This document shows positions 44,601 to 55,308 of a DNA stretch of 64,000 bases, piece by piece (position 1 is the first letter of the stretch; every line of letters begins with the position of its first letter). Location: positions 124,001 to 188,000 of the forward strand of contig JBBRAX010000001.1 in the NCBI GenBank assembly GCA_038206395.1, given 5' to 3'. The notes beneath the pieces were generated by a model. The model searched no databases and had not been told where the DNA came from. It was given only the letters and a program-made list of their open reading frames with translations. Position numbers and translations under genes: made by a program. The stretch is from JAGSPQ01 sp038206395 (GTDB taxonomy: Bacteria; Myxococcota; Myxococcia; Myxococcales; Myxococcaceae).

Positions 44601-47600
44601 GCCAGTCGCGCACCGCGAGCACCTGCACCGAGAAGCCGCCGCGATCTTCCGCGGTCACCGGGCGCTCGTAGAACGAACCGTCTTTGCCGCCCGTCACCAC
44701 CTTGCGATCGACGCGCTTGCCGCCGCGGTACACCTCGATCACCACCGGCTGGTTCTCGAAGCCCGAGCCCACCAGGAACCGCGCCGTCTGCCCGACCTTT
44801 ACGCTCGTCTTCTCGGTCAGCAGCAGCGCCGGCAGCTTCAGCTCGAACTTCCCGCCCGCGACCAGGAAGTCCAGCGAGGTCTCGAACTTCTCGCCCGCTT
44901 CGTCTTTCGTCTCGTACTTGAACCGGTACGCGCCCGCCTTCAGCTTGCCCAGCGACGACACCGCCACGCCCTTGTCGTCGTGGGTCAGCTCGCCCGCCGC
45001 GACCTGCGCCCCTTCCTTCCAGGTGCGCACCGTCTGCATCCACGACCAGCCCTGGCCCCACCGCGGCTTCATCGAGTCGCCCGCGCTGCGGTACGCGTCG
45101 GTCTTCTCTTCCACCGGGCTGCGCGCAATCGGCTCGTCCGAGGGCATCACCGTGCCACCCAACGCGGTGAGCACCACCACCCTGAAGCTGCCCTTGCCGG
45201 CGCGCGGGTTGCCGTCGAGATCCGTGCGGCTGGTGGTGACCTTTGCGTCGGCCGAGTCGCGAAGAAACTCGCCGTCGATGCTCGACCGCGCTTCGACCGA
45301 CACCAGGCCCAGCCGGGTCGTCTTCGTCGCCGACCGCGTCTCGCCGCCCTCGTCGGTGAGATCCGCGTCGACCTGGTACCGGTACGTCACGTCGCGCGCG
45401 AGCTTCGGATCTGCCTCGGGCGTGAAGGTGACTTCGAAAGTTCCGTCGGGTTTCACCGCGCTCGTGCCGCTGGCGACGACCTGCGCGCGCGACGCGGGCG
45501 GGTTCCAGCCCCACCAGCCCCACCACCACGGCCACTGCGGCGTGCGCTGCACCCGCCACTTCACCTGGCCCGACGTCACCGGCAACCCGAAGTAGTAGCG
45601 CGCCTCGCCCTTCAGGCTGGCGGCCGCGTTCAACTTCAGCGCCTTGCCCGTGTCTTTGAGCTCGACGCTGAAAGTGGGCCGCTTGTACTCCTCGACCCGC
45701 ACGTAGGAAGTGCCGCCGTTGGTCTGCAGCGACCACTGGCCCAGCAGGCGCCCGGTGGGAATCACGAACTCACCCGCGGCCGAGCCGAAGCCATTGGTCT
45801 TGATCGTCTTCGTCTCGACCACCTGGTGGTTCGGGTCCATCAGGCTGACCGTCACCTCCTTGTTCGCAGACGTCTGGTAGTCGGTGCGGTCGGCGTTGCC
45901 GTGGTACGCGACCACTTTCCAGAGCAGCTTCTGCTGCGGCCGGTAGACGCTGCGGTCGGTGTAGATCAGCGAGGCGTCGAACTCGGAAGTCGTGCCCGCG
46001 TAGAAGCCGATGCTCTGGTTCTCGAGCACCTCGTCTTTGCCCTTCTTTGCGACGACGAAGAACTGGCGATCGTTCGGCCGCTTTTCCTTGCCGAACTTCA
46101 CGCTGCCCTCGGCGTTGGTCAGCAGGCCCTCTTCCTTGCGGCGCTTGCTGTCGTAGCGGTAGCTCCAGAGCTCGACGGTGACGCCGGGCAGTGGTGTACC
46201 AGTGGCGCCGTCGGTGATGGTGATGTCCAGCGACGTCTCGGCGGTGTGGCGAACCACCATCACCAGCCTGGTGACGACGAAGTTCACCGCCATCAGCCGG
46301 TTCGCGGTGTCGCTGAAGTCTTCGCGCGCGGAAGCGACGACCACCCACAGGCCCGCGTCCTTCATCGGAGGCGTCACGTAGGTGCGGTGCGACTTGAAGT
46401 CAGGCGTCGGCGGCAGCGCGACCTTGAAGCTGTGGCCCGCAGGCTTGCCCATCAACGCCTTCACCTCGTTGTTCGACGGCAGCATCTGGTAGTCGCTGCG
46501 GCCGGTGACGAACGAGATGAGGTCGAGCCGGTACGCGCGGAAGTACAGCGTCGGCACGTTGCGGGCGCTGACCTCGATCGATCGCTTTCCCGCTCCATCC
46601 GACTCCATCGACGTGATCGAGTAGTCGGGCGACTCGATGGTCGCGACGATGGACGCGCACCGCTGGCCGCCGATGCTCTTCGGGTACGCCTTTGCTCCTT
46701 CGGCGGCGATCGCGCGTGCCTTCACCAGGTCGCCTGCAGTGCGCGTCAGCTCAGCCAGCACTGCGCGGGCCTGGGCCGACCACGGCAAGTCCTTCACGCC
46801 GTCGAGGCGCGCCTCGAGCTCGGCGCGAACCAGCTCCCGCGGCTCGGCCTCGGTGTACGCGTTGTGAAGCGCCTGCAGCCTTTCGATGCGCGCGTTCAAG
46901 GCCGCCTCGCGCTCGCCCTTCTTCGCGTGCCAGGCCTCGAGGTCGTCGAGCAGCGCCATCGCCTGCGCCAGCGGGTGGACCTCGCCCGTCTGCACGGCGT
47001 TGCCCTTGACCAGCGCCTTCAAGTCGAGCCGGAACAGATCGTTCGACTGTTCGGGGGTCCACGATGTCGAGTTCACCAGCGCCTGCGCCCAGAGGTACGT
47101 CACTGCGTCGCGCAACGTCGGGCGGATGCCGGCCGGGTAGTCGTTGGCGGTGAAGTACTCGGCGAGCGCGGCGATCGGCTTGGTGCCCAGCGCTTCGCGG
47201 TTCTTCCAGACCTCTCCGTACGCGCGGTGCATCTCGGCGTACAGCTGGCCCGCCGTCCACTGCTTCAGGTCGACGACCCCCCTGGTGTCGACCTTCTCTC
47301 TGGTGCGAATCTCCCAGCTGTATTGCATTGCGTAACGCCAGATCGCGTTCGCGTAATAGAGGTTCACCGCGTCTTGGCCGAGCTGACCTTTGGGCCAGGG
47401 CTCTTCGCGCAGCCGCTTCACTGCGGTCTCGTAGCCGCCCAGCGAGATCCGCAGCTGGGTCACCTTGATCAGCGCGCGCGCGTGCTCCAGCTCGTCGCCG
47501 CCCGCCTTCGCCGCGGTGAGCCGCTTCTCGGCTTCGACCGCAGCCGCCTCCAGCTTCTGTTCGGAAACGAGCTTGTCGATCTGGGCCCAGGACGGCGTCT

Positions 47601-47637
47601 GTCCGAGCAGCGAAAGCGTCAGCAGGAGTGGGGTCAT
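41662..47637 (-). CDS. Giant bacterial alpha-2-macroglobulin family protein
   Basis: A 1,991-residue secreted protein of the alpha-2-macroglobulin family, which trap proteases. The signal peptide is MTPLLLTLSLLGQTPSWA with no lipobox, unlike the lipoprotein YfhM-type members. MG domains fill residues ~350-1100. A low-complexity, protease-sensitive stretch at about 1130-1230 (Gly-rich, then Ser/Met and Pro/Ala-rich) is the likely bait region. It is followed by AETAFFIPQLITDAKG and FQVPDSVTAWNVWAHA. The thioester motif CTEQ is intact at about residue 1455 (43264-43275). The complement-like domain and a C-terminal beta-rich domain end the protein. No penicillin-binding protein 1C gene, the usual partner of periplasmic members, is adjacent. 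Confidence 0.92.
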   Translation of the reverse strand: MTPLLLTLSLLGQTPSWAQIDKLVSEQKLEAAAVEAEKRLTAAKAGGDELEHARALIKVTQLRISLGGYETAVKRLREEPWPKGQLGQDAVNLYYANAIWRYAMQYSWEIRTREKVDTRGVVDLKQWTAGQLYAEMHRAYGEVWKNREALGTKPIAALAEYFTANDYPAGIRPTLRDAVTYLWAQALVNSTSWTPEQSNDLFRLDLKALVKGNAVQTGEVHPLAQAMALLDDLEAWHAKKGEREAALNARIERLQALHNAYTEAEPRELVRAELEARLDGVKDLPWSAQARAVLAELTRTAGDLVKARAIAAEGAKAYPKSIGGQRCASIVATIESPDYSITSMESDGAGKRSIEVSARNVPTLYFRAYRLDLISFVTGRSDYQMLPSNNEVKALMGKPAGHSFKVALPPTPDFKSHRTYVTPPMKDAGLWVVVASAREDFSDTANRLMAVNFVVTRLVMVVRHTAETSLDITITDGATGTPLPGVTVELWSYRYDSKRRKEEGLLTNAEGSVKFGKEKRPNDRQFFVVAKKGKDEVLENQSIGFYAGTTSEFDASLIYTDRSVYRPQQKLLWKVVAYHGNADRTDYQTSANKEVTVSLMDPNHQVVETKTIKTNGFGSAAGEFVIPTGRLLGQWSLQTNGGTSYVRVEEYKRPTFSVELKDTGKALKLNAAASLKGEARYYFGLPVTSGQVKWRVQRTPQWPWWWGWWGWNPPASRAQVVASGTSAVKPDGTFEVTFTPEADPKLARDVTYRYQVDADLTDEGGETRSATKTTRLGLVSVEARSSIDGEFLRDSADAKVTTSRTDLDGNPRAGKGSFRVVVLTALGGTVMPSDEPIARSPVEEKTDAYRSAGDSMKPRWGQGWSWMQTVRTWKEGAQVAAGELTHDDKGVAVSSLGKLKAGAYRFKYETKDEAGEKFETSLDFLVAGGKFELKLPALLLTEKTSVKVGQTARFLVGSGFENQPVVIEVYRGGKRVDRKVVTGGKDGSFYERPVTAEDRGGFSVQVLAVRDWQLLQFQSSIFVPWDNKQLDLSFSTFRDTLRPGQKETFTVSVKANGKALEAGAAEVLAYMFDQSLDLFGPHSPPNVISLYASRTGVPWLTHSLNTAGPMWLSYNNWFTLPGYPQLRADQLVFFESYGVGGMGLRGRGTGGGGYAAETRRMARSESKSDSMASAEMAVEGAAAPAPPPMAPPEKSEKAKPAAQTMAQAANKVGGEESKAVEVRSNFAETAFFIPQLITDAKGTASFEFQVPDSVTAWNVWAHAMTKDLRGGSTKTQAKSVKELMVRPYLPRFLREGDAAAIKVVVNNASKSELKGELMFEIFDPDTNADLSKEFSLMNTGPQPFSVKAGEGASLTFPIVAPKRVGTVAIRVVAKSGDFSDGELRPMPLLPSRMHLAQSKFVTLRDAQERKMTFADLAKNDDPSRINEQLVVTVDAQLFFTVLQALPYLARYPYECTEQTMNRFVSSGIVGSVFRDHPAVAKMAAGFVKRTTPLETFDAMDPNRKLTLEESPWVMASKGGAADQDFINMLDPKVVSAEQASALTKLRKAQTSGGGFPWFAGGPPSPYITLYLAHGFAKAAEFKVDVPKDVVQRAWQYLASEYRGSWKACMALNGCWEFVTFLNYVASSYPDESWTNAAFSADERRQMLEFSFRHWKKHSPYLKGYLALTLQRMKRPADAKLVFDSVMDSAKTTQDDGTFWQPEDRAWLWYNDTIESHAFALRALTELSPKDTRRDGLVQWLLINKKLNQWKSTRATAEVIYSLVKYMQSEKTLGIREESLVSIGPIQKKFEFAPDEYTGKKNQLVVPGPQIDGKTMSTVTVSKTTKGFQFASATWHFSTDKLPTEARGDLFQVSRTYFKRLKTGKETTLQPLTDGAKLEPGDELEVQLSIKARAQAEYVHLRDPRGAGFEPEGAVSRYRWDLGLSWYEEYRDSGTNFFFENLPAGQYTFKYRVRANLGGTFRVGPATLQSMYAPEFTAYSQGHVLTVATGGK

Positions 47638-47681
47638 GGCGCGCGCACCTTAGACCCCGCTGCGTGCCCGATGGTTTCGTT

Positions 47682-49517
<1,836 letters not shown>

Positions 49518-49536
49518 CTCTAACCCGTGCGGGGCC

Positions 49537-50139
49537 TCACTTGCGGCGGAGGCCGACCAGGTAGACCTCCATGCTCGCCCCGCGCGTCGCTTCGGGGCGA
49601 ACCACCTTCACGTCGTCGTACAGCGCCCGCACTTCGTCACGAAAAGACTCGAAGTCGCTGCCCATGAAGAGCTTCGCCACGAAGTGCCCGCCAGTTCTGC
49701 CGCGCGTCTGCGAGACCTCGAGCGCCTTGCCCGCCAGCCGGATGCTGCGCGCTACGTCGGTGGTCCGTGTTCCGGTCGTCTTCGGCGCGAGGTCCGAGGC
49801 CACCACGTCGAAGACTCCGTCGTAGAGCTTCAAGAGCTCGGCATCGAAGTTGTCGGCGAGCACGTCGAGCACCGCGGTCTTCACGTTCGGCTTTCCGAGC
49901 GGGCGAATCGCTGCGAGGTCGACGCCAATCACCGTGCCCGTGCTGCCCACCGCCGCGAGGATGATCTGCAGAAACCCACCCGGAGCGGCGCCCATGTCCA
50001 GCACCGCCTGCCCCTTCTTGAAGATCGAGAAGCGCTTCGCGATCTCGTCGATCTTGAAGGCCGACCGCGCGCGCAAGCCTTCGGCGTGGGCCTTTTTGAA
50101 GAAGTGGTCTTTCGGCTTGTAGGCCTTGCTCTGGCTCAT
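49537..50139 (-). CDS. rlmE: 23S rRNA 2'-O-ribose methyltransferase RlmE (FtsJ/RrmJ)
   Basis: A 200-residue FtsJ-family methyltransferase acting on a uridine of 23S rRNA in the large subunit. The SAM motif VLDMGAAPGGF is at about residues 45-55. The catalytic K-D-K-E set is visible: Lys in RSAFKIDEI, Asp in VASDLAPKTTG, Lys in VAKLFMG and Glu in SMEVYLVG. Length is standard. It is 19 bases upstream of the ABC exporter gene. Confidence 0.93.
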   Translation of the reverse strand: MSQSKAYKPKDHFFKKAHAEGLRARSAFKIDEIAKRFSIFKKGQAVLDMGAAPGGFLQIILAAVGSTGTVIGVDLAAIRPLGKPNVKTAVLDVLADNFDAELLKLYDGVFDVVASDLAPKTTGTRTTDVARSIRLAGKALEVSQTRGRTGGHFVAKLFMGSDFESFRDEVRALYDDVKVVRPEATRGASMEVYLVGLRRK

Positions 50140-50151
50140 CAGTCCAACGGG

Positions 50152-50808
50152 TTATGGGGCCGCGGCCTTCACTTCGCCCAGCTCGCCCGAAAGGTCATCT
50201 CCGTTCGCGGCGTTCTTCACCTTCTCGAACAGGCGCAGGTAGCGCGTGACTGCGAAGTCCTTCGCCTTCTCCGGCTTGATGTTGGCGGCCGACGACGCGC
50301 CGATCAGCCCCTGGAACACGCGGGCCTTGGGGTTCGCCTTGTCCATCGCCCAGACCTGAACGCTCGAGACGACGGGGCAGGCCGAGACGGCAGTGGCAGC
50401 GGCGATCGACGCTTCCACCGGCAGCACCTCGGGCTTCTCGTTCATCCACTGCACGTAGGCGACGCCGTGCTCTTCGGTCAGGTCAGCCTCGATTTTTCCC
50501 AGCCGGCCCTTGAGCTCGGTGGCGTCCAGCGCTTCGTGCAGGTTCTTCTCGCAGAGCGCCTTCAGGTCACCGGCCTCGTCGCCCTTGGCGATCACTGCGC
50601 TCAAGTCTTTCACCTTGAACTTGGCGTCTTTGGCGATCGCGGCGACGCGCGCATCGGGCTTCATCTTCTGCACCCGGGGATCTTCGAGCGCGACCTTGTA
50701 GTGCTTGTACATCTTGAACTCGTCGCGCGTCAGCGGCAGCGGCTCGGCCGCGAAGGCAGAGAAAGTCAGGGCACAGGGAACCAGCAGGGCAAGGCGAGCC
50801 GAAACCAT
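50152..50808 (-). CDS. Periplasmic hypothetical protein
   Basis: A 218-residue exported protein with signal peptide MVSARLALLVPCALTFSAFA, cut before AEPL. The ATG at 50808 is preceded by a GGAGG element, which decides the start against the longer open frame. The mature part is helical (DEFKMYKHYKVALEDPRV, RLGKIEADLTEEHGVAYVQW) and includes a possible disulfide pair. I do not recognise the family. It is 12 bases upstream of rlmE and divergent from the zinc-ribbon gene. Confidence 0.8.
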   Translation of the reverse strand: MVSARLALLVPCALTFSAFAAEPLPLTRDEFKMYKHYKVALEDPRVQKMKPDARVAAIAKDAKFKVKDLSAVIAKGDEAGDLKALCEKNLHEALDATELKGRLGKIEADLTEEHGVAYVQWMNEKPEVLPVEASIAAATAVSACPVVSSVQVWAMDKANPKARVFQGLIGASSAANIKPEKAKDFAVTRYLRLFEKVKNAANGDDLSGELGEVKAAAP

Positions 50809-50852
50809 CGAGGTGAAGCCTCCGTGAAAGAGTCGCGTTATACCGAAACCCC

Positions 50853-51140
50853 ATGCCCGGCTGTGGAAGGTGCGGTGCAAAGCTTGAGATCGTGGGCGGC
50901 ACCGTGGGGCGTCACGAGACGTGCCGCCACTGCGACGCCGAGCTGCACGCCTGCATTCATTGCCGCCACTACGATGAGACGGTGGCCAAGGCCTGCAAAG
51001 AGCCTTTCGCCGAAGTCCCCGTCGACAAGGAAGACGCCAACTTCTGTGACCTCTTCCAGATCGGCGAGGGCCGCGAAGGCGTCGCGGCAAAGAAAGAAGA
51101 GCTGCTGTCGGCCGCGGAAGCGCTGTTCAGGAAGAAATAG
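50853..51140 (+). CDS. Small zinc-ribbon-like protein
   Basis: A 95-residue protein with three CxxC motifs in its first half: CGRC (4-7), CRHC (24-27) and CIHC (34-37), plus two further Cys downstream. They should bind one or two zinc ions. The C-terminal third is charged and helical (AAKKEELLSAAEALFRK). No catalytic residues are evident; a protein- or nucleic-acid-binding role is possible. Its end overlaps the convergent protease gene by 14 bp. Confidence 0.8.
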   Translation: MPGCGRCGAKLEIVGGTVGRHETCRHCDAELHACIHCRHYDETVAKACKEPFAEVPVDKEDANFCDLFQIGEGREGVAAKKEELLSAAEALFRKK

Positions 51141-52590
51141 GCCCGCGACGGCGACGAAGCAGCCCGAGCAGCGCCAGGCCCGCGAGCATCCCTTCGGCCG
51201 CCGAGCACCCTGACTTCGCCGACGGCCCGGGGTCGGCGCATGACACCGGCAGGCACCCTGCCCCTTCGGCGCACAGCGACTCGCCGCACTGGCCGTCGTT
51301 CGGCGTCTCGAAGGTGACCTCGATCGACTGGTCGGCGAGCACGCGGATGCCCGAGATCGAAAAGCCCGACTTTTCGCCCGAGTAGAAGTTGCTCGAGAGC
51401 ACCTTGTGGGTGGCGCTCAGCGGGGTGTGGCCGTCTTCGGGCGACAGCGCGTCGCCCTCGAGAAACAGATCGCTTGCGAAGTCGGGCTTCTTGTTCTGCT
51501 CGACCTCGAACAGCCCGTCGGCCTGCACCCAGCGAATGTAGGGGTGCCAGGGGTCACAGTTGACACAGGTGAGGATGCGGTCGACGAACCGGCCTTCTTC
51601 GCCGCGCAGCTGCTTCAGCTTGCGGTCGACGTGAAAGACCGCGAGCCCCCGGGTGAAGACGCCGCGATCGAACCGGCCGTCGGGCCCGCGGTTCTCGACC
51701 AGGAAATACTCGTCGCCGGTGCCCAGCCGCCAGACCTCGCCGCTGGTCTCAGCCGGCTTCACCACCACCCGCTGCTTCCCCGACACCTGGTGCCAGTTGC
51801 CCCATCGCAGCCGCCACCGCGTCTCGGCGTCAGGCAGCGGCACGGCCGAGTCGTACTGCCACGATCCCATCCACGTCAGGTTGAGGCCGGCGTACTGGCC
51901 CGACTCGTCGTAGAGATCCGTGAGCCCCAGCAGGTGCCCGAACTCGTGGATCATCACCCACGCGTCCGACTTCCCCGCGATCGCCACGTGCGGAATCTTC
52001 ACCCCGTCGACCACCAGCGGGCCGCCCATGCCGCCATTGAGGTTGTCGTCGCGGTTGAAGTAGCCGAACGGGAAAGCGATGCCGCCGAAAGGCACATTCG
52101 CGAGCAACATCACGCCGTCGGCCCAACCATCGGGCACGTTGCGCTTCCCGTTCACGTCGAACTTCGAGAAGTCGGTGCCCTGCGCTTTCGCGCGCTTCAC
52201 CGCCTCGCGAATCATGTCCATGCCGGCCGTGAAGGCGTTGATGTCGCCGCGCGGAATCTCGCACTTGGGGAACGTTGCCGCGGGCAGCGGGCAGGTGTCG
52301 AACACCACCTTCTGCGCGATCGTCACGTGCGGCTGGTACCGCCCCAGCGACGCAGTGCGGTAGTAGTCGACGAACCCGCCGGTGAAGTCGGGCCCGAAGA
52401 AGGCCTGCAGCCCCGGAATGTCGAGTTCGGGGAACCCCTTTACTTCGACCGGGATGAGCACGATCTCAGCCGGGCCCAGCGAGGGGACCTTGTGCGGCCC
52501 GACGTCCTCGCGAATCACGAAGTGATCCATGAAGTCCGCCCGGGCCGCGGTGGCCGGAATCAACAGACACAGCATCGCCAAGCGTCTCAC
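51127..52590 (-). CDS. Secreted M6-like metalloprotease with MYXO-CTERM tag
   Basis: A 487-residue secreted protein. The GTG at 52590 gives the signal peptide MRRLAMLCLLIPATAARA; the longer frame overlaps the acyl-CoA dehydrogenase gene. The zinc motif HEFGHLLGLTDLYDE (about 212-226) is the HExxHxxGxxD type seen in immune-inhibitor-A (M6) peptidases, preceded by a domain with DGWADGVMLLAN. C-terminal parts are beta-rich, then Cys-rich (CGESLCAEGAGC). The end SGCSAAEGMLAGLALLGLLRRRRG is a MYXO-CTERM tag: Gly-Cys, hydrophobic helix, Arg cluster. Such tags are thought to be processed for surface anchoring. Confidence 0.9.
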   Translation of the reverse strand: MRRLAMLCLLIPATAARADFMDHFVIREDVGPHKVPSLGPAEIVLIPVEVKGFPELDIPGLQAFFGPDFTGGFVDYYRTASLGRYQPHVTIAQKVVFDTCPLPAATFPKCEIPRGDINAFTAGMDMIREAVKRAKAQGTDFSKFDVNGKRNVPDGWADGVMLLANVPFGGIAFPFGYFNRDDNLNGGMGGPLVVDGVKIPHVAIAGKSDAWVMIHEFGHLLGLTDLYDESGQYAGLNLTWMGSWQYDSAVPLPDAETRWRLRWGNWHQVSGKQRVVVKPAETSGEVWRLGTGDEYFLVENRGPDGRFDRGVFTRGLAVFHVDRKLKQLRGEEGRFVDRILTCVNCDPWHPYIRWVQADGLFEVEQNKKPDFASDLFLEGDALSPEDGHTPLSATHKVLSSNFYSGEKSGFSISGIRVLADQSIEVTFETPNDGQCGESLCAEGAGCLPVSCADPGPSAKSGCSAAEGMLAGLALLGLLRRRRGPISS

Positions 52591-52667
52591 CCGCAAGACA
52601 ATGCCCCAATTCCGGGCCGCAGAGAGAGCCGCTTCAGCGGGTCCCGCATGGCGATTTGCGCGGCCGC

Positions 52668-53807
52668 CTAAAAGCCCGACAGCTTGCTGATGATTTCCTT
52701 CATGATCTCGGACGTGCCGCCGCCGATGGTAATCAGGCGGATGTCGCGCCACGCGCGCGCGATGTCGGTCTCTTCGATGTAGCCCATGCCGCCGTAGAAC
52801 TGCTGGCAGTCGTACGCGACGCGCTGGGCCAGATCGCCGGCGACGAGCTTCGCCATCGAGATCTCTTTCACGGGCGATTCCTTCGCCTCGAAGAGCTCGA
52901 CCGCGTGGTACGTGAGCCGCTTCGCCGCTTCGATCAGCGACATCAGCTCGACGAACTTGTGGCGCCACACCTGGAACTTGATCAGCGGCCGGCCGAAAGC
53001 TTCACGCTCGTGGCCGTAGGCGATCGCGCCCTTCACCATCTCTTCCATCGCGGCGACGGCGGTGATTGACGCGGTCAAGCGCTCGCCCTGGAAGTTCGTC
53101 ATCACGTGGTAGAAACCTTCGTTCTCTTCGCCCAGCAGGTACCGCACCGGCACCTTGCAGTCTTCGAAGAAGAGAATCGCGGTGTCTGACGAGAGGTTGC
53201 CGATCTTGTCGAGCTTCTTGCTGACCGAGAACCCCTTCACGTCGGTGGGGAAGGTCAGCAGCGAGACGCCGCCATAGCCTGCGGGGCCGGTGCGCACCGC
53301 GAGGGTGATGAAGTCGGCGCGCGTGCCGTTGGTGATCCACATCTTCGAGCCGTTGATGACGTAGTCGTCGCCGACGCGCTTCGCGGTCGTCTTCACGTTC
53401 GCCACGTCACTGCCCGCGCCCGGCTCGCTGACGCCCAGCGCCGCGATGCGATCGCCCGCGAGCGCCGGAGCCAGGAACTCGCGCTTCTGCTCGTCGGTGC
53501 CGATCTCGTTGATGATCGGGGTCGCCATCTGGCTCTGCACCAGCAGCGCCATATTCACGCCCGCGTTGTGCGAGTGCGCGATCGCTTCGCAGAAGGCCGT
53601 CACGTACCAGTAGTCGAGCCCGCTGCCGCCGTACTTAGGATCGTGGTTGATGCCCAGGAACCCGAGCTCACCCGCCTGCTTGAAGACTTCCCGCGGAAAG
53701 ATGCCCGCGCGATCCCACTCGAGGGCGTGCGGGGCGAGCTCCTTCTCGACCCAGGTGCGAACCGACTTCCGGAAGGCTTCGTGCTCGGCGGTGAAGAACT
53801 TCGACAT
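52668..53807 (-). CDS. Acyl-CoA dehydrogenase
   Basis: A 379-residue FAD enzyme oxidising acyl-CoA to the 2-enoyl form. It has ALGVSEPGAGSDVANVKTTA (FAD/substrate motif, about 128-147), GSKMWITNG, and YGGMGYIEE near the C-terminus. The short-/medium-chain catalytic Glu (in YEGT) is Gly here (IGGGTSEI). The Glu in GERL near residue 240 sits where long-chain and isovaleryl-CoA dehydrogenases carry their base, so the LCAD/IVD-like class is likely. An imperfect inverted repeat TTGACTTCAGAATCAA lies about 35 bases upstream of the ATG and may be an operator. Confidence 0.93.
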   Translation of the reverse strand: MSKFFTAEHEAFRKSVRTWVEKELAPHALEWDRAGIFPREVFKQAGELGFLGINHDPKYGGSGLDYWYVTAFCEAIAHSHNAGVNMALLVQSQMATPIINEIGTDEQKREFLAPALAGDRIAALGVSEPGAGSDVANVKTTAKRVGDDYVINGSKMWITNGTRADFITLAVRTGPAGYGGVSLLTFPTDVKGFSVSKKLDKIGNLSSDTAILFFEDCKVPVRYLLGEENEGFYHVMTNFQGERLTASITAVAAMEEMVKGAIAYGHEREAFGRPLIKFQVWRHKFVELMSLIEAAKRLTYHAVELFEAKESPVKEISMAKLVAGDLAQRVAYDCQQFYGGMGYIEETDIARAWRDIRLITIGGGTSEIMKEIISKLSGF

Positions 53808-53871
53808 GGCGTGTCGCTCCAGTTTTGAAACCGCGTCAGATTGATTCTGAAGTCAATACAGGACGAAGGCA

Positions 53872-53920
53872 GAAAGCACAACGCCCCCGTTCCGGGTGGG
53901 AACGAGGGCGTCGGTGCTTC
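53872..53920 (-). terminator. Hairpin terminator after the Cys-rich lipoprotein gene
   Basis: A long imperfect hairpin, with outer arms GAAAGCAC/GTGCTTC and inner arms ACGCCCCCGTTCC/GGAACGAGGGCGT, lies 16 bases after the stop of the Cys-rich gene. The downstream T-run is weak on either strand (a T6 run precedes the stem on the minus strand), so it may work with Rho or as a bidirectional barrier. Confidence 0.65.
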
Positions 53921-53935
53921 GAAGGCCTGAAAAAA

Positions 53936-55270
53936 CTAGAGCTGCGGCTGGCAGAACCCGTAGCCCGTCGGAGCGCCGCTGATCTGGACGCACAGGTTGG
54001 CTTTGGGAACCTGAATGCAGCCGGCGGCTCCGACCGCGACGTCGCAGTAAGGGCGGCAGATGCCGGCCTGGCCGAGCGCGAGGCCCGTGCAGTTCAGCGA
54101 GCGCGGCGGGTTGGCCCCGAGGCACGCCGTGGCGGTGAGGCAGGCGGCCTCTTCGAGCTTCGTGTCGGTGGCCGCCGAGCAGTACGCCGCCGGGGTCGCC
54201 GCAGTAGGGTCGAAGTAACAGAAGGTACCGGTGGCGCAGTCAGGCGCGCGCACGTCGCACGGCTTCCTGCAGGACTTCTGCTGGGGGTTGCTGACGCAGA
54301 TCTCGGCGAGGTCGGTGCCCATCATCGGCTTGCAGAGCTGGCCGTTGAAACCGCCGCACTTGCACAACCCGTCTTCGGGGTCGCAGCTGGTGCCGCCCGC
54401 GCAGCTTCGGGTGCCGCCGTCAGCCGTGGCGCACTGCGCGCCGCCCTGGCACTTGGCCGGGGGGCCGAGGGCGCAGATCTGAACCGGGCTGCACACTGGG
54501 CCACCGGGGCCGCCGCACTTGCACTGACCGTCAACAGGATCGCAGGTGGTGCCGCCGCCGCAGGTGACGCCCGTGCAGGCGCTGCCCGGCTTGCAGACGC
54601 GCGCAGTGTCCTGGCAGCTGCCGCCATCGCCGCCCGCAGGGCACGCGCAGGCTTCACCGCTCTGGCAGATGGCGCCATTGCACTTGCAGTAGCCGTCCAT
54701 CGGGTCACAGACGGTGGTGCCAGCGCACTTCACGCCCGAGCACACGTCTTTGATGCAGGTCTTCGCGCCGTTGCCCCCCGAGATCGAGCAGAACTGGCCG
54801 GGCATGCACTCGACCTGGGCGCACTTGCAGCGGCCCGTGCTGTTGTCGCAGGTCTGGTTCCTGCCGCAGGCGATCGCGTTGCAGTTCAGCACTGGCACGC
54901 AGGCCTTCGCGTTCGGGTTGCAGACCTCGTTGGCGCCGCAGATGGTGCCGCCCGTGCCACCGCAGCGGCACTGGCCGTCGATGACGTCGCAGCTGGTGCC
55001 GGGCTTGTCGTTGCAGTCGACCGCCGCGCACCGGGTCGGCGCGCACGAGTTCGCCGCACCGTCACACACGAAGCCCGTGGGGCAGACGACGCCGCCGCGG
55101 CCGCCGCACTTGCACTCGCCATCGGTGGGGTCGCAGACGAGGCCGGACTTCGCCGTGTCGCAGTCGATGTTCCGAGAGGTGCAGAGGTCCTTGCTGCCAC
55201 CGCAGGACGAGGCGAAGAGGCCGAAGCCGAAACCGACAGCGGCGGCCAGGAGAAGGGTTTTCTTGATCAT
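53936..55270 (-). CDS. Cys-rich repeat lipoprotein
   Basis: A 444-residue lipoprotein. The ATG at 55270 gives MIKKTLLLAAAVGFGFGLF with a lipobox SSC. About 16% of mature residues in the first 350 are Cys. Six copies of a CDPxDGxCKCGGxGG unit are spaced 40-80 residues apart (e.g. CDPTDGECKCGGRGG, CDVIDGQCRCGGTGG, CDNSTGRCKCAQ, CDPMDGYCKCNG, CDPVDGQCKCGGPGG and CDPEDGLCKCGGFNG). The layout resembles EGF-like or dickkopf-like disulfide modules. It lies 38 bases downstream of the giant CARDB protein gene and probably ends that operon. A role in surface adhesion is plausible; nothing catalytic is seen. Confidence 0.85.
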   Translation of the reverse strand: MIKKTLLLAAAVGFGFGLFASSCGGSKDLCTSRNIDCDTAKSGLVCDPTDGECKCGGRGGVVCPTGFVCDGAANSCAPTRCAAVDCNDKPGTSCDVIDGQCRCGGTGGTICGANEVCNPNAKACVPVLNCNAIACGRNQTCDNSTGRCKCAQVECMPGQFCSISGGNGAKTCIKDVCSGVKCAGTTVCDPMDGYCKCNGAICQSGEACACPAGGDGGSCQDTARVCKPGSACTGVTCGGGTTCDPVDGQCKCGGPGGPVCSPVQICALGPPAKCQGGAQCATADGGTRSCAGGTSCDPEDGLCKCGGFNGQLCKPMMGTDLAEICVSNPQQKSCRKPCDVRAPDCATGTFCYFDPTAATPAAYCSAATDTKLEEAACLTATACLGANPPRSLNCTGLALGQAGICRPYCDVAVGAAGCIQVPKANLCVQISGAPTGYGFCQPQL

Positions 55271-55308
55271 GACTTTCAAAGGTTCCGAAAAAGAGGTTCG
55301 AAGAGGGC

